Source: Aselliscus stoliczkanus | Lineage: Eukaryota; Chordata; Mammalia; Chiroptera; Hipposideridae | Assembly (NCBI GenBank): GCA_033961575.1 | Contig: CM066736.1 | Location: 10,449,501-10,513,500, forward strand | Direction: 5' to 3' | DNA: 64,000 bases | Shown: positions 21,716 through 31,490 of the stretch, piece by piece | Position numbering within the stretch: position 1 is the stretch's first letter | How the letters are laid out: each line of letters starts with the position of its first letter | The notes under the pieces: model-generated | Seen by the model: only the letters and a program-made list of their open reading frames with translations | What the model was told of the DNA's origin: nothing | Database searches by the model: none | Position numbers and translations under genes: made by a program

Positions 21716-21719
<4 letters not shown>

Positions 21720-22019
21720 CCAAATAGCACTAAAGTAATTAAAGCAGCTGGGATTGATTGGGGTCCTCAGTGACCTTTTGGTAACTTACCTATGCCTGCC
21801 ATTTAGAGAAAGAATAATTTATGATGCAAGTCAAAGTGCAGAAAACCAAGGCAGACAGAAAGGGAACTCTGATTAGCCTTAGAAGGGTGAACTGTCAGGA
21901 AGGGCCCCGGGAGCCCCTTGTGAAAACAGGGAACAAAAGCAGCAAATGCCCAAGTTTGCCCAGACACAGACGCCTATGGCTTCCAGGGTGTGTCTGCTCT
22001 TTGGGTTTGTAGAATCCAA

Positions 22020-22135
22020 GAATGTCAGGGCTGGGGAAGTCTGAAAGGTCTAACCGAGCCCATGTGTTTGACAAACGGGGAAACTGAGGCTCAGAGGAGG
22101 GGCTGACTTGCTTCAGATCCGATTATAGGTCACCA
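22020..22135 (-). repeat. MIR/MIR3 fragment
   Basis: Reverse wording 'gaaaggtctaaccgagccca', 'acggggaaactgaggctcag', 'aggaggggctgacttgc' is typical of the MIR3 3' half and core. Confidence 0.7.
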
Positions 22136-22264
22136 AACATTGGGTGTGAAGATCATATCCCTTCCCCTGGACCCCTGTACTCAAAGAGAGAGATCTTGAA
22201 ACTCCAAAATGCCCTTTAATTGTAAAGTGTAAATAAGTTTGTCATTAAAATTACAAATTAAATC

Positions 22265-22385
22265 TGTAGACTCCAAGCTCCATGAAGCCATGGTTTACTT
22301 GGTTTTGTTCATTACTGTACCCCCAGCCCCTAGATTAGCAGCAGGCATGCAGGAGACACTCAATACATTTTTGTGAAATGAGCTT
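22265..22385 (+). repeat. L2 LINE 3' terminus
   Basis: 'gactccaagctccatgaagc', 'gttcattactgtacccccag', 'cactcaatacatttttgtga' follow the L2 end in order. 22386-22789 is unassigned. Confidence 0.75.
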
Positions 22386-22789
22386 TCGGGAGCAATGGTC
22401 CCTCGACTCAGGAGGGACATGGTAGGACTGGGTAGGCTCTGTACCCAAAATGGTGCCCATTTGAGGACCAGGTCAAGGAAACAAAAGATCTAGAAGCTCA
22501 ATGTATTTCATTTGCACTAGAGATTATTTCACAGCCTCTCAATCAACAGCCCCAGAGAGGTGGGTGACCACAGATGGCATCTGGGGAGCTGTGGAAATTG
22601 ACTAAATGGTTGGGACATCCCTGAATGCACTCCCACCAGTGTCCCACCTTTGCTTACGTGGTTACTTCCTCCTGCGAAACACTTCACCAACCTCTGAATC
22701 TTCAATTTGCACCCATGCTTGAAACCCCTCACATGCAACCTCCTCCAGGAAGCTCTCTTTGCTTTTTCCTACACAGAAGCAATCGCTCC

Positions 22790-23060
22790 TTCTTTTGAAT
22801 TAATTCAAACACAGCCTTTGGGACTTTGTTTAAATGCCACTTTGTCAGGGGAGGTTTCCCTTACCCTCTAGATGAGGTTAGATTTTTCTACTCCTTGTAC
22901 TTTTACTCTCATAACACTGATTCTACTTTCTTTATTATCTGTCTTCCCTCTTTAGAGGGTAAGTGGCATGAGGACAGAAACTATTGATCTGTCCTGTTAA
23001 ACTGTCATGTCTCCAGAACCTAGCAGTGTCTTGACCACAAAGGGCATGAATAAATGAAAG
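22790..23060 (+). repeat. L2 LINE 3' end
   Basis: 'tttgtcaggggaggtttccc', 'gtaagtggcatgaggacag', 'cagaacctagcagtgtcttg', 'catgaataaatgaaagg'. Its tail runs into the GGAT array. Confidence 0.75.
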
Positions 23061-23065
23061 GATTG

Positions 23066-23205
23066 ACAGATGGGTGGATGGGTGGGTGGATGGGTGGGTG
23101 GGTGGGTGGATGGATGGATGGATGGATGGATGGATGGATGGATGGATGGATGGATATCTGGATGGATGGATGGATGGATGAATGGATGAATGGATGGAGA
23201 CATAG
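23066..23205. repeat. (GGAT/GGGT)n tetranucleotide array
   Basis: The array consists of about 140 bp of GGAT units with GGGT variants on the left and one ATCT interruption near 23153-23160. It begins where the GAAT-type tail of an L2 ends. AT-rich GAAT-like sequence continues to about 23310. Confidence 0.95.
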
Positions 23206-23364
23206 ATGAACTAATCAATGAATGGCTGAATAAAAATTAATGAATTAACTAGTGAATGAAACAATGAATGAATAAATAAATCAAGAATATACAAATCAAT
23301 GAATCAATCATTTATACATGTATGCTATTTATCCAATCTCTACCATGCTATTGAACTTATTTCT

Positions 23365-23605
23365 TAGAGACAGAATAATGCAGACATTGAAATGGTGGTT
23401 TCTAAAGTCCTGCCTAAGACCAAATCTTGATTCTATGTATCACCCGTGTGATGTCAGGCAAGCTCCTTAGCCTTTCCGAACCTCAGTTTCTCCATTGAGA
23501 ACCATCATGGCGCCCACACCTCCTAGGACTGTGGTAGGTTTAAATGAGATAATGCATGTAAAGTGCTTGGCCCATCGCAAGAACTCGATAAACATTAACT
23601 TCTCT
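23365..23605 (+). repeat. MIR SINE
   Basis: Almost complete forward MIR: 'agaataatgcagacattgaa', 'gtgatgtcaggcaagctcc', 'cgaacctcagtttctcc', 'gtttaaatgagataatgcat', 'aagtgcttggcccatcg'. A short SINE is inserted just beyond its end. Confidence 0.85.
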
Positions 23606-23622
23606 GTTCTGAGGTTATCTTT

Positions 23623-23730
23623 TTTTTTTTTTTTTTTGAGGGCAGTGTCACTGGCCCTCATATGTGGGACCGAACTAGGGCCGCTAGCTTCCCAAGCCAG
23701 CGCTTAACCACCGCGCCGCTCGGCTGGCCC
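23623..23730 (-). mobile_element. Short (head-only) tRNA-derived SINE
   Basis: The insertion is about 108 bp, flanked by a perfect 13-bp duplication 'tgaggttatcttt' (23610-23622 and 23731-23743). It consists of an oligo(T) end and the tRNA-like head only, matching the first ~90 bp of the long SINEs at 3757 and 11046. A single-base loss affects the B-box-like 'gggaccgaac'. Confidence 0.92.
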
Positions 23731-24136
23731 TGAGGTTATCTTTCTTAGGGTGAGAATTGTTGAATTTATCTTGTACGGCCCAGCATCTAGTGTAGTGCCC
23801 ATATTTTGTTCTCAAAAATAGCAAATACACAAATGGATGTTTTGAATCTCTCTGCCAGGACACTTTAAAATTATGGTAATGTCAGTGTCAGGCTGGAAGC
23901 TAAAGAGCCAAGAGAGTTAAATGAAGTTCACTGAGTCCACACTGAACGTCGATAGGTTCTGCGACTTTTGGAGGAATGACATATGCATATAAGGAAACCC
24001 ATTTTACTGTAGGTGAATTCATATAAACAAGAGTAAAGTTTTACGGCCCCTGAACAAAGCTATTCTATTCAAGGACCTGCTGTGCCTGATATTGGACTGG
24101 GTCCTGGAAGAATACTAAGGACATTATATATATATA

Positions 24137-24274
24137 GTGCCCGAAAAATTAAATGTATACACAATTTAAGAAAGGAAAAAAAATGTATTAAAATTGGAAT
24201 GCTCAACATACAAGTGTACCGATAACAAATTACGAATACACGTCACGTGTGTACACTTTTTTTGGCACCCCCAG
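24137..24274 (+). mobile_element. Mariner-type MITE, copy 2
   Basis: The 138-bp element is collinear with 16750-16881: 'gtatacacaatttaagaaag', 'aatgctcaacatacaa', 'accgataacaaattacg', then a right end 'tttggcaccccc'. TA lies at both boundaries. The right terminus is better preserved than in copy 1. No coding capacity. Confidence 0.85.
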
Positions 24275-24759
24275 TATATCAGAAAAGCACAAAGGTTCCT
24301 AACAGGTAACCCCAGACAGTAAAGATATTCTTTTTGCTGTTGTTATTGTTTAAACTTTCCTGTGACTTTGTAATTACTTCCAGATAAAAACATTTCTGCA
24401 AATTGTAGTGAGCTATTCTCCAGCAGGGAGTCAGCAGACAGCCCCACCGAGCAGGCAAACACGCGAGTCCCATGCCTCCTTCCTCAGGAAAGCCAGACAC
24501 GGCCTCAGAATCCTTCTCAACACAGCTACTGCCAATCAAACCAAGCTGGCTCTCTGGATGAAAGAGCCATGGACTTGACCGCTTTTATGCATTTTTCTCT
24601 TCCAGCTGAAGCTCATCAAGAGCCAAAGCCTTCCTGATAAGGACACGTCAGTCCCTGGAACACCTAGGTGGACAGTCTGCACCTCCAAGGCCCTGACATT
24701 GTATTTCTACCAACAATTAGAACTGATTTCATTTTAGTGAAAGGAGGGTCCGCATGGTA

Positions 24760-24960
24760 GGAAGAGTCTAGTCGTCAGATATCTCAGTGCTTGAATCCCA
24801 CCTCTGTCACCTTCCAACCTGGACACGTGGCTTTCCCCTTTCCCATGCCTCAGTTTCCCCATGGACAGAAAGGAAACTCACCACCCCCAGGCTATGGCGA
24901 GGACCAGCTCGGGGAAGGCACGGGGGCACAGTGTGCCCTTTCCAGCGAAATGAAATGATT
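24760..24960 (+). repeat. MIR SINE
   Basis: Forward MIR: 'gcttgaatcccacctctgtc', 'atgcctcagtttccccatgg'. The right half is diverged. A short CATCATCATC run follows at about 24985. Confidence 0.6.
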
Positions 24961-24989
24961 ATGGGGATCATGATTATTCGCGTCATCAT

Positions 24990-26040
24990 CATCATCGTCT
25001 TTCCCCTTTTTCTTCTCTCCAATTACTCCAGCTAATGGAATCCTGTTTCTCTTTAACGGGTAGAAAGCTGCCTCTGCCCAAAATATTTCCAGCTAGGGTT
25101 TTTCAACAACCCACAGAGCTCTCCTGCCTGGAGCCTGAATCACGCTCCAGTTTCGAGAGAGCAGTTACATGTCCATTTTCTTCGATTATCAGCGAAAGGT
25201 TAAGTGCCCCAGCCCTCAGCCCCAGATGCCCATCTCGGGCTTCCATTATGAGCCAAACTAGAGGACCTGGGTCTGCGAGTTCAGTCTCTGGCCCTGGTCC
25301 TCCTGCTTAATAGAGCCTGAGCCACTCTCTTGAACATAATGCTTTCTCTTCGGGCACAGCCAACCAATTTAAATGGCACTCACAGCTTATGCCCACATGT
25401 CATGAGCTCGGAGCGCTCCAAGGAGCCGGAGCAATAAAAATCTATTAGGACTCCTTTGTCCCATCTTGTCGTGAACTTCTAAGAAAAAGGCACTAAGAGG
25501 ATCAGTACCCAGAAAAAGCTCCCTAATTGTAGCTTCTACACAGCAAATGAGGACAATTACCAAGGCAACCGGCCAATCGCCCTGGTGAAGGGCAGGGGCA
25601 GTTTAGTCAAGAAGAGGCTGTTGCGAACCTCTAGTGCGCTGTAATCAGACAGTAACCAACATTTTAAAAGGCCCTTGTGCAAAAAAAAAAAACAGGAGGG
25701 ACGGCAGGGGAGGGAACGAGGCGAGGGAGGGAAAAATTAATTTCCTCTCATTTCCTGCCTGCGCCATTGATTGTGGTCTCAAGGCCTGATGCTGCTGTGG
25801 ATGCAGCCTTGCACCTGGGGCCACAGGAGCTGGCAGCCGGGCCGGCGAGGTTGTCTGGCTTTATGTAGGTGTTTATTTATTTCCCCCTCTGGGCCCTGGC
25901 ATCTGCGGCATCCCTCCCACGACAGGTGCAGCACCAGTATCAGTAAAAACCTTGAAGGACAGTATAGAGCCTCTTCCAAGCATCTTCTAGCCCCGTGAGA
26001 GTAAGAACAATCACGCACCCTTCTTCAGCCAGCCTTCACC
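24990..26040. other. Repeat-poor block, candidate regulatory DNA
   Basis: About 1 kb has no transposon I recognise apart from an A-run at 25681-25692. It contains ordered-looking unique sequence such as 'caattaccaaggcaaccggc' (25554) and 'gctgtaatcagacagtaacc' (25639). No splice-flanked open frame was found. Such a gap in a repeat-dense window often marks conserved non-coding DNA, but conservation was not measured. Confidence 0.35.
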
Positions 26041-26489
26041 ACCTCAGGTGCTGGTTTCGGCATCTCATTTTGTGATGGAAGTCATTTTTTTCATCAGGGT
26101 GTCTCCTGTGAATGTAAGGCTGGAAATCAAGGTAATATTGGGATAAAGTGATACCTGGGATGTTGCAAGGACACCAAATTCCAGACGCTTTTTCCACCCT
26201 GGGGATTCTGGTTGGGGCTGACCCAGAGCTGCCTTCTTCCTCTTGGGCTGTGCGAGGCTCCCGGGAGGATTGATGAGAATTTGTCCTGGGTGCACAGTCT
26301 CCGTGATTCCTGCCCTGCCTGCCCCCCATCAATATACCCAGCCGTGGTCAGCAAAATACTCGAGTATGTGCCCCGTGTTTGCTCATCTTTCTGGTAGAAT
26401 TAACACAGACCTCTAGTAAAATAAGCAGCTAACTTTTCTGTGAATGAGCTCCCTGTGACAGGAGGTATGAAAAGGAGATGTCCCTAATT

Positions 26490-26600
26490 GAAGAGCTTCA
26501 TTTATTGACTCAACAAATACTAGCCAGGCGCCATTCTTCTAGCATTTGGGCAGGGGGAAAAGATCATTCCCAAGGTTCTTTCCAGGGAGCAGAGTCTCTA
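26490..26600 (-). repeat. L2 LINE fragment
   Basis: 'catttattgactcaacaaat' followed by 'gccattcttctagcatttgg' is the reverse L2 terminus. 26041-26489 and 26601-26944 hold no recognised feature. Confidence 0.6.
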
Positions 26601-26944
26601 CCATTCTAGTTCCACTTAGGTAACAGGAAGAAAAATAACAGCACGGCCCCTTCTCAGCTCCTCCCGAGGCTACCAAACCTAGTTTGCTCACTCCTCCAAT
26701 TCTTTTAAGAGAACCCAGAAATCCAGATTCTTATGTGGAAGCTTCCCATTTTTAAGTGAAAGCAACTAGCCCCATGAATACCACCAAAATTCATGCGAAA
26801 CAAAACCCCCACCGTGGGGGCCAGAAAACTTATCTGAGGGCCATCAGTTTGCAGTCCCCACTGAATGTAAAGCCATCTAGGATGGGCAGGCCCTGGGGCA
26901 AGAGTCCTGCCTCTGAAGCTAATTCCTCGCATACTTTCAAGTAC

Positions 26945-27690
26945 CCATTACGGTATTATTGACTAGAGTCACCATGCTGTACATTCGATCCCCCAAACTT
27001 AATAATTTTGCATAACTGAAACTGTACCCCTGACCAACATCTCCCCATGTCCCCGTCCCCCTCAACCCCTGGCAACCACTGTTCTCCTCTCTGCTACCAT
27101 GAGTTTGGCTATTTTAGATTCTACATATAAGCAAGACCGTGCAGTATTCATCTTTCTGTGTCTGGCTTATTTCACTTAACATCGAGTCCTCCAGATTTAC
27201 CCATGTTGTCAAATATGGCAGGATTTCTTTCTTTTTTAAGGTGAAATAATAGTTCATTGTATATCTATACCACATTTTTTTTTTGAGGGCAGTGTCATTG
27301 GCCCTCATATGTGGGACCCGAACCGGGGACACTGGCATCCCAAGCCAGCGCTTAACCACCACACCACCTGGCTGGCCCTATACCACATTTTTAAAAGCCA
27401 TTCATCCACTGATAAACATTTAGGTTGCTTCCACTTCGCGGCTATTGTGAATAATACTGCAAGGAACATGGGGACGCAGCTATCTCTTTGATTAAATCCT
27501 GGTTTCGTTTCCTTCAGATATATGCATACCCCAAAAGTGGGATTTCTAGATCACACAGTGGTTCTATTTTTAATTTATTGAGGAACCTCCACACTGGTTT
27601 CCATGGGGGCTGCACCAATTTGCAGCCCTACCAACAGCGCCTGAGGGTTCCCTTGTCTCTACATCCTGGCCAGCACATGTTATCTTTTGT
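26945..27690 (-). repeat. L1 3' region with a SINE inside
   Basis: Antisense L1 3' sequence runs in order: 'caccatgctgtacattcgat', 'cccctggcaaccactgttct', 'ctggcttatttcacttaac', 'ttgtgaataatactgcaagg', 'gaacctccacactggtttcc', 'gttatcttttgtctttttga'. A short SINE interrupts it at 27280. Confidence 0.9.
27280..27377 (-). mobile_element. Short (head-only) tRNA-derived SINE
   Basis: A 98-bp insertion into an L1 with a perfect 15-bp duplication 'ctataccacattttt' (27265-27279 and 27378-27392). Only the tRNA-like head and a short T-run are present. Confidence 0.95.
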
Positions 27691-27929
27691 CTTTTTGATA
27701 ATCACCATTAAATTTAAAAAGTATATCATCCTGAAAACAAAAATCGACGAATCTGCCTAAGAGGCACATACATTCTAACAAAATATCACATACCAAGGAT
27801 GACCTAAATATTTCTTTCCATTGCTGAAGAAGTAAAACCACCTAGAGAAGAAGCGAGGTAGACATGAAACAGATGGGGCTTGGGCAGAACACACTATGTG
27901 GCTGTGCTGCCTCCTGGACAATCTCGGCT

Positions 27930-28105
27930 GGTGACGGCCTCTGTCATTCCCTCTCATCCCCCGCATTCATTCACCACAAGCAGCCAGAGTGGTCAGCTCA
28001 AAACATGATTCAGATCACATCGCCCCTTGCGTAAAGCTCCCCAGGGATTTACCAGCACATTTAGAAAAAAATTCAGACTCCTTCAAGACCCTACATGGTC
28101 TAAAC
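27930..28105 (+). repeat. L2 LINE, first segment of a nested stack
   Basis: 'gcagccagagtggtcagctc', 'tcagatcacatcgccccttg', 'cagactccttcaagacccta', 'catggtctaaac' follow L2 order and stop at a MER3. The L2 appears to resume at 28431 and again at 29369. Confidence 0.75.
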
Positions 28106-28294
28106 CAGAGGTTGGCAAATGTCTATAAAGGGCCAAATAGAAAGTATTTTCAGATTTGCAAGCCATGCAGTGCCTGTCACAACGCCTCACCTCTGCTGTG
28201 TGACAAAAACAGTCACAGATGGTGTAAACGAATGGGCATAGCATCATTCCAAGAAGACTTTATTTACACACACAGGTGCTTTGCCCAGCCCCTG
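28106..28294 (-). mobile_element. MER3 hAT element
   Basis: Reverse MER3: starts 'cagaggttggcaaatg', continues 'cgaatgggcatagcatc', and ends 'cccagcccctg'. Flanks 'gtctaaac' (28098-28105) and 'ctctagac' (28295-28302) look like a decayed 8-bp duplication, the size used by hAT elements. Confidence 0.85.
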
Positions 28295-28302
28295 CTCTAG
28301 AC

Positions 28303-28430
28303 TTTTCTTATTCAAAGTGAGGTCCAAGGACAAGCAGCATCAATGTCACCTGGGACTTGGAAATGCAGACATCACCCCAGACCTTCAGGATCTGCATTTT
28401 AACCAAATCCTGTGACTCACCCACAGATCC
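28303..28430 (+). mobile_element. MER5A-like hAT element
   Basis: 'caaagtgaggtccaaggaca', 'agcagcatcaatgtcacctg', 'gggacttggaaatgcagac' and 'gatctgcattttaaccaaat' match the hAT-Charlie MER5A order. It abuts the MER3. Confidence 0.75.
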
Positions 28431-28496
28431 AGGCTAATCTCCTCCACCACCGCCCCCTTACTTCCTTCTATCCAGGCCCACTGGCCTCCTTGCTAT
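28431..28496 (+). repeat. L2 LINE, second segment
   Basis: 'ctaatctcctccaccaccgc' to 'ggcctccttgctatttact' continues the L2 after the MER elements and stops at an L1 insertion. Confidence 0.65.
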
Positions 28497-28574
28497 TTAC
28501 TTTTTATTGAGCTACGACTGATACAAAACATTATATTACTTTCAGGTGCACAACACAATGCTTCCATATATGTA

Positions 28575-29155
28575 TGAGGTCTGACAAACTTGTGACAAAC
28601 CCAAACTTGTTGCAACAATCTTGCTAACCTTTTTTGATATCAGAGGGATTATTCATTAAGAATTTGTCCCCACTGGACAGACAGTTAACCAAGTTTACTA
28701 TTTGTAAGTGCTGAGAAGGCTGCGTGAAAAAGTTAGATGAAAATGACCTGAACTTTTCGCCAACAATTCACGGCTCTTGCATCACAACAATGCAGCAGCT
28801 CATACAGCACTGCCTGTGAGGGAGTTTTTAGCCAGTAAACAAATCACTGTATTGGAACACCCTCCCTACTCACCTGATCTGGCCCCCAGTGACTTCTTTC
28901 TTTACCCGAAGATAAAGGAAATATTGAAAGGAAGACATTTTGATGACACTCAGGACATCAAGGGTAATACGATGACAGCTCTGATGGCATTCCAGAAAAA
29001 GTGTTCCAAAATTGCTTTGAAGGGTGGACTTGGCACTGGCATTGGTGCATAGCTTCCCAAGGGGAGTACTTCAAAGGTGAGCATAGTGATATTCAGCCAT
29101 GAGGTATGTAGCACTTTTTCTAGGATGAGTTCCCAAACTTAATTGTCCAACCTCG
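28575..29155 (+). mobile_element. Internally deleted mariner transposon
   Basis: The 581-bp element has terminal inverted repeats ('tgaggtctgacaa' on the left and, reverse complemented from the right, 'cgaggttggacaattaag') and TA at 28573-28574 and 29156-29157. Full mariners are about 1.3 kb, so over half is missing, including the DNA-binding part and the first catalytic residue. It retains the C-terminal catalytic region as an open frame (28777-29052). Confidence 0.92.
28777..29052 (+). pseudogene. Mariner transposase C-terminal remnant
   Basis: A 91-codon open frame encodes the end of a mariner-family transposase. Near residues 2-8 it reads HHNNAAAH, where active mariners carry HDNA with the second catalytic aspartate; here that position looks like asparagine. 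The third catalytic aspartate lies in PYSPDLAPSDFF about 34 residues later, the DD34D spacing. The N-terminal helix-turn-helix domains and the first aspartate are absent. It cannot be an active transposase. The frame is probably open by youth rather than selection. Confidence 0.9.
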
Positions 29156-29368
29156 TATATATTACAAAATAATCGCCACAGTAAGTCTACTTAACACCAC
29201 ACAGTTACCGATTGTCGTCCTCATATGAGAACTTTTAAGATCCACTCTGTTAGACAGTTTCAAATATACAATACAGTATCACTAACCACAGCACCATGCT
29301 GTCCATTACTATCCAGGAATTAATTATTTTAAAACTGTAACTTTGTACCTTTGATCACCTTCTCGCTG

Positions 29369-29650
29369 TTTTTGAAATGTTCCAGGCTTTCTCACCTCCA
29401 GGCCCTTGCGCCCACCTGAACATTTTTCCTCCAACTCCCCCCACGGCTCCATTTCCATCAGAGCCTTTACCACCTTCTCACACGATCCTGCAGACTTTTT
29501 GGTTTGTGTAGAGCCTGGCCCTCCCACTAAAACAGAAGCTCTGAGTCCAGGGAATTTTTCTGGATCATTCACCGTTGTGCCCCGTGAGTCTCAGAACAGT
29601 GTCTGACACAGGCTGATTCTCTATCAGTGTTTGTTGAGTAAAAGACGAAA
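29369..29650 (+). repeat. L2 LINE, third segment to 3' end
   Basis: 'gaaatgttccaggctttctc', 'cacctccaggcccttgcgcc', then 'cagtgtctgacacaggctga' and 'tcagtgtttgttgagtaaaa' complete the L2 down to its terminus. Confidence 0.75.
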
Positions 29651-29799
29651 AGCAGACTATAAAGAACTCACTTTCTTCAAAGGTAGGAAGTGCGGAGGCT
29701 GTGACAGGGTGAGAAGAAGAGGATTTCATTATCAGACTTACCTGCCAGCCATCTCGCCCTAGCCACAGGTCTTGGGTCCTTCTAAAAATATTATACCCA

Positions 29800-30312
29800 C
29801 TCTTGTCCCAATCGCTGCGGAGGACTGGACATCACGGCAGCAATATTCTGTAGCGCTTCCCACCAAGCCTCGAACCTGCCACTTGACTCTGGGCTTTGCC
29901 CTTGTGACTTGCTGGCACTGACAGAAAATGTGAGGAGTGACATGTGGACGTTCCGGAATCTAGGCCTGACGGCTCGTTCAGCTTCCACTTTCATCCCGTT
30001 GGAACCCAGTACCGTGCTATAAAGAAGCTTTTCTGGAAGACCGGAAAGAAAGCACATGGAGAGCGGAGGCCCACCAGCCGACAGCCACAGCCAACTGCCC
30101 GCGGTGTGAAGGAGGCCACCTTAGACTCCAGCCGGCCAAGCTGCCAGCTCAGTGCAGCCATGTGAGTGGCCCTAAACAGCACCCCCCCCCCCCGCCCCCC
30201 AGAGTGGTCCCGGCCAAGCCCTGAGCAAATCAGAAAATAGTGAGCCAATAAATGGTTGTTATTTAAGCCATTATATCCTGTTTACAGCAAGAGATGGCTG
30301 AAATAATGCCCT
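29800..30312 (+). mobile_element. MaLR (MLT1-type) LTR
   Basis: The right end has the MLT1 signature 'ccaataaatggttgttattt' followed by 'aagccattatatcctg' and 'caagagatggctgaaata', with AATAAA at 30247-30252. Upstream 'gaaggaggccaccttagac' and 'ccaagctgccagctcag' fit the LTR body. A C-run at 30181-30200 is internal. No retroviral internal region is attached. Confidence 0.75.
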
Positions 30313-30784
30313 TGAAATATCCATCCCAAGAAAGAGCTCCCCGCCCCCAGTCAGTGTATTAGAATCCAAATTATGCAAATTGGTGGCTCCTACCCATGGG
30401 GTAAAGGGACATGGGGGATGGGGGGAGCCTTCTTCCAAAAAGAGATGAGAAGGACCAAACCTTACACCTTTCAGGTCCTGAAGTGTGTTAATAGCTGTCG
30501 TCCGTGCCCGTAAAAGCGGCTCACATGAATTGTCGTTTTATTGTGGTAAAATATACATTAACAAAAAATTTAAAATTTTAGCCATTTTTAAATGGACATT
30601 TCAGTGACATTAGGTACATTTGCAATGTTGTATGACCGTCACCACTATCTCATCCCAGAACCTTTCATCACCCCAAATGGAAACCCTGTACCCATGCAGC
30701 AGTCGCTCACTCCCCCTCCGCCCAGCCCCAGGGAACCACTGCTACACTGTCTGTCTCCACGGGTTTACCTACTTGGGACATTTT

Positions 30785-30894
30785 TTGTTTTTGTTTTTTT
30801 GAGGGCAGTGTCACTGGCCCTCACATGTGGGACCCGAACCCGGGCCACTGGTTTCCCAAGCCAGCGCTTAACCACCGCGCCACTCGGCCGGCCC
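30785..30894 (-). mobile_element. Short (head-only) SINE, first of a doublet
   Basis: The oligo(T) side is at 30781-30800 and the tRNA-like head runs from 30801 to 30894 ('gagggcagtgtcactggccc' to 'cactcggccggccc'). It lies with the next SINE inside one 16-bp duplication. Confidence 0.9.
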
Positions 30895-31051
30895 TGTCTT
30901 TTAACTTTTATTTTTATTTTTATTTTTTTTTCAGCTGAGCCATCCTGCCACCTGTTGGCAGCTCAGCGGCTGCTCAGCTCGGGCTGGGCATCGAACTGCT
31001 GTTGCTCAGAGCTCAGCTCGCTCTTAACCAACTGAGCCACTCGGCCGGCCC
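30895..31051 (-). mobile_element. Second SINE of the doublet, distinct body, CTCF-like motif
   Basis: The T-rich side is at 30895-30931 and the head ends at 31051 ('gagccactcggccggccc'). Its body differs from the other short SINEs: it reads in sense 'gagcgagctgagctctgagc' and contains gctgagc repeats. The outer duplication 'ctacttgggacatttt' (30769-30784 and 31052-31067) is perfect. A CTCF-like motif lies at 30944-30958. Confidence 0.9.
30944..30958 (-). promoter_or_regulatory. CTCF-like motif inside a SINE
   Basis: On the minus strand the site reads CCAACAGGTGGCAGG. Against the consensus CCASYAGRKGGCRSY I count at most two disagreements, including A at the fourth position. It lies on the sense strand of the SINE body. 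Occupancy is not shown by sequence. Confidence 0.5.
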
Positions 31052-31299
31052 CTACTTGGGACATTTTATATAAATGGAATCATACATTCTGTGATCTTCC
31101 ATGTCTGGCTACTTTCACTTAGCATCATGTTTTCAAGGGTTGCTTCACTCCTACGGCGGAATAGTATTCTAATATGTAGCCAGACCATATCCTGTGTATC
31201 CATCCATCTGGAGATGGACCTGTGGGCTGTTCCCACCTTCTAACTATTGTGGATAGTGCTGCTGTGAACACTCATCGCACGAGTTTCAACCCAACCCAG

Positions 31300-31490
31300 T
31301 GATTCTCCACCCGAGGTCCCTGTGCTCCCCTGAGGACATTTGGCAACGTCTGGACACATTTTTGATTTTGCTACAAATGAGGGGAGGTGCAATGAGCATC
31401 TAGGGAACGGTGGCTGGGATGCCACTCAACTTCCTACTGTGCGCAGCGCCCCCCCCCCACACTGTCACCAGTGCTGAGGCTGAGGGGTCC
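31300..31490 (+). mobile_element. hAT-type MER element
   Basis: 'cagtgattctccacccgagg', 'gaggacatttggcaacgtct', 'ggacacatttttgattttgc', 'cactcaacttcctactgtgc' are the successive parts of a well-known non-autonomous hAT repeat; I do not assign the subfamily. A C-run sits at 31446-31459. Confidence 0.65.

Larger units (their letters stand above)
28497..29368 (-). repeat. L1 3' UTR, split by mariner
   Basis: Left part 28497-28574: 'ttattgagctacgactgata', 'tttcaggtgcacaacacaat'. Right part 29158-29368: 'ttacaaaataatcgccacag', 'gagaacttttaagatccact', 'accatgctgtccattactat'. The parts are contiguous in antisense L1 order once the mariner is removed. Confidence 0.85.
30535..31300 (-). repeat. L1 3' region carrying a SINE doublet
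   Basis: Antisense L1: 'tattgtggtaaaatatacat', 'tttgcaatgttgtatgaccg', 'ccccaaatggaaaccctgta', then, after the SINE insert, 'ataaatggaatcatacattc', 'actttcacttagcatcatg', 'gatggacctgtgggctgttc'. Confidence 0.85.

Noticed and set aside
24540..24730. Acceptor-like 'tttttctcttccag' followed by about 42 open codons
   Set aside because: No donor, no recognisable protein and no partner exon; a chance match is likely.
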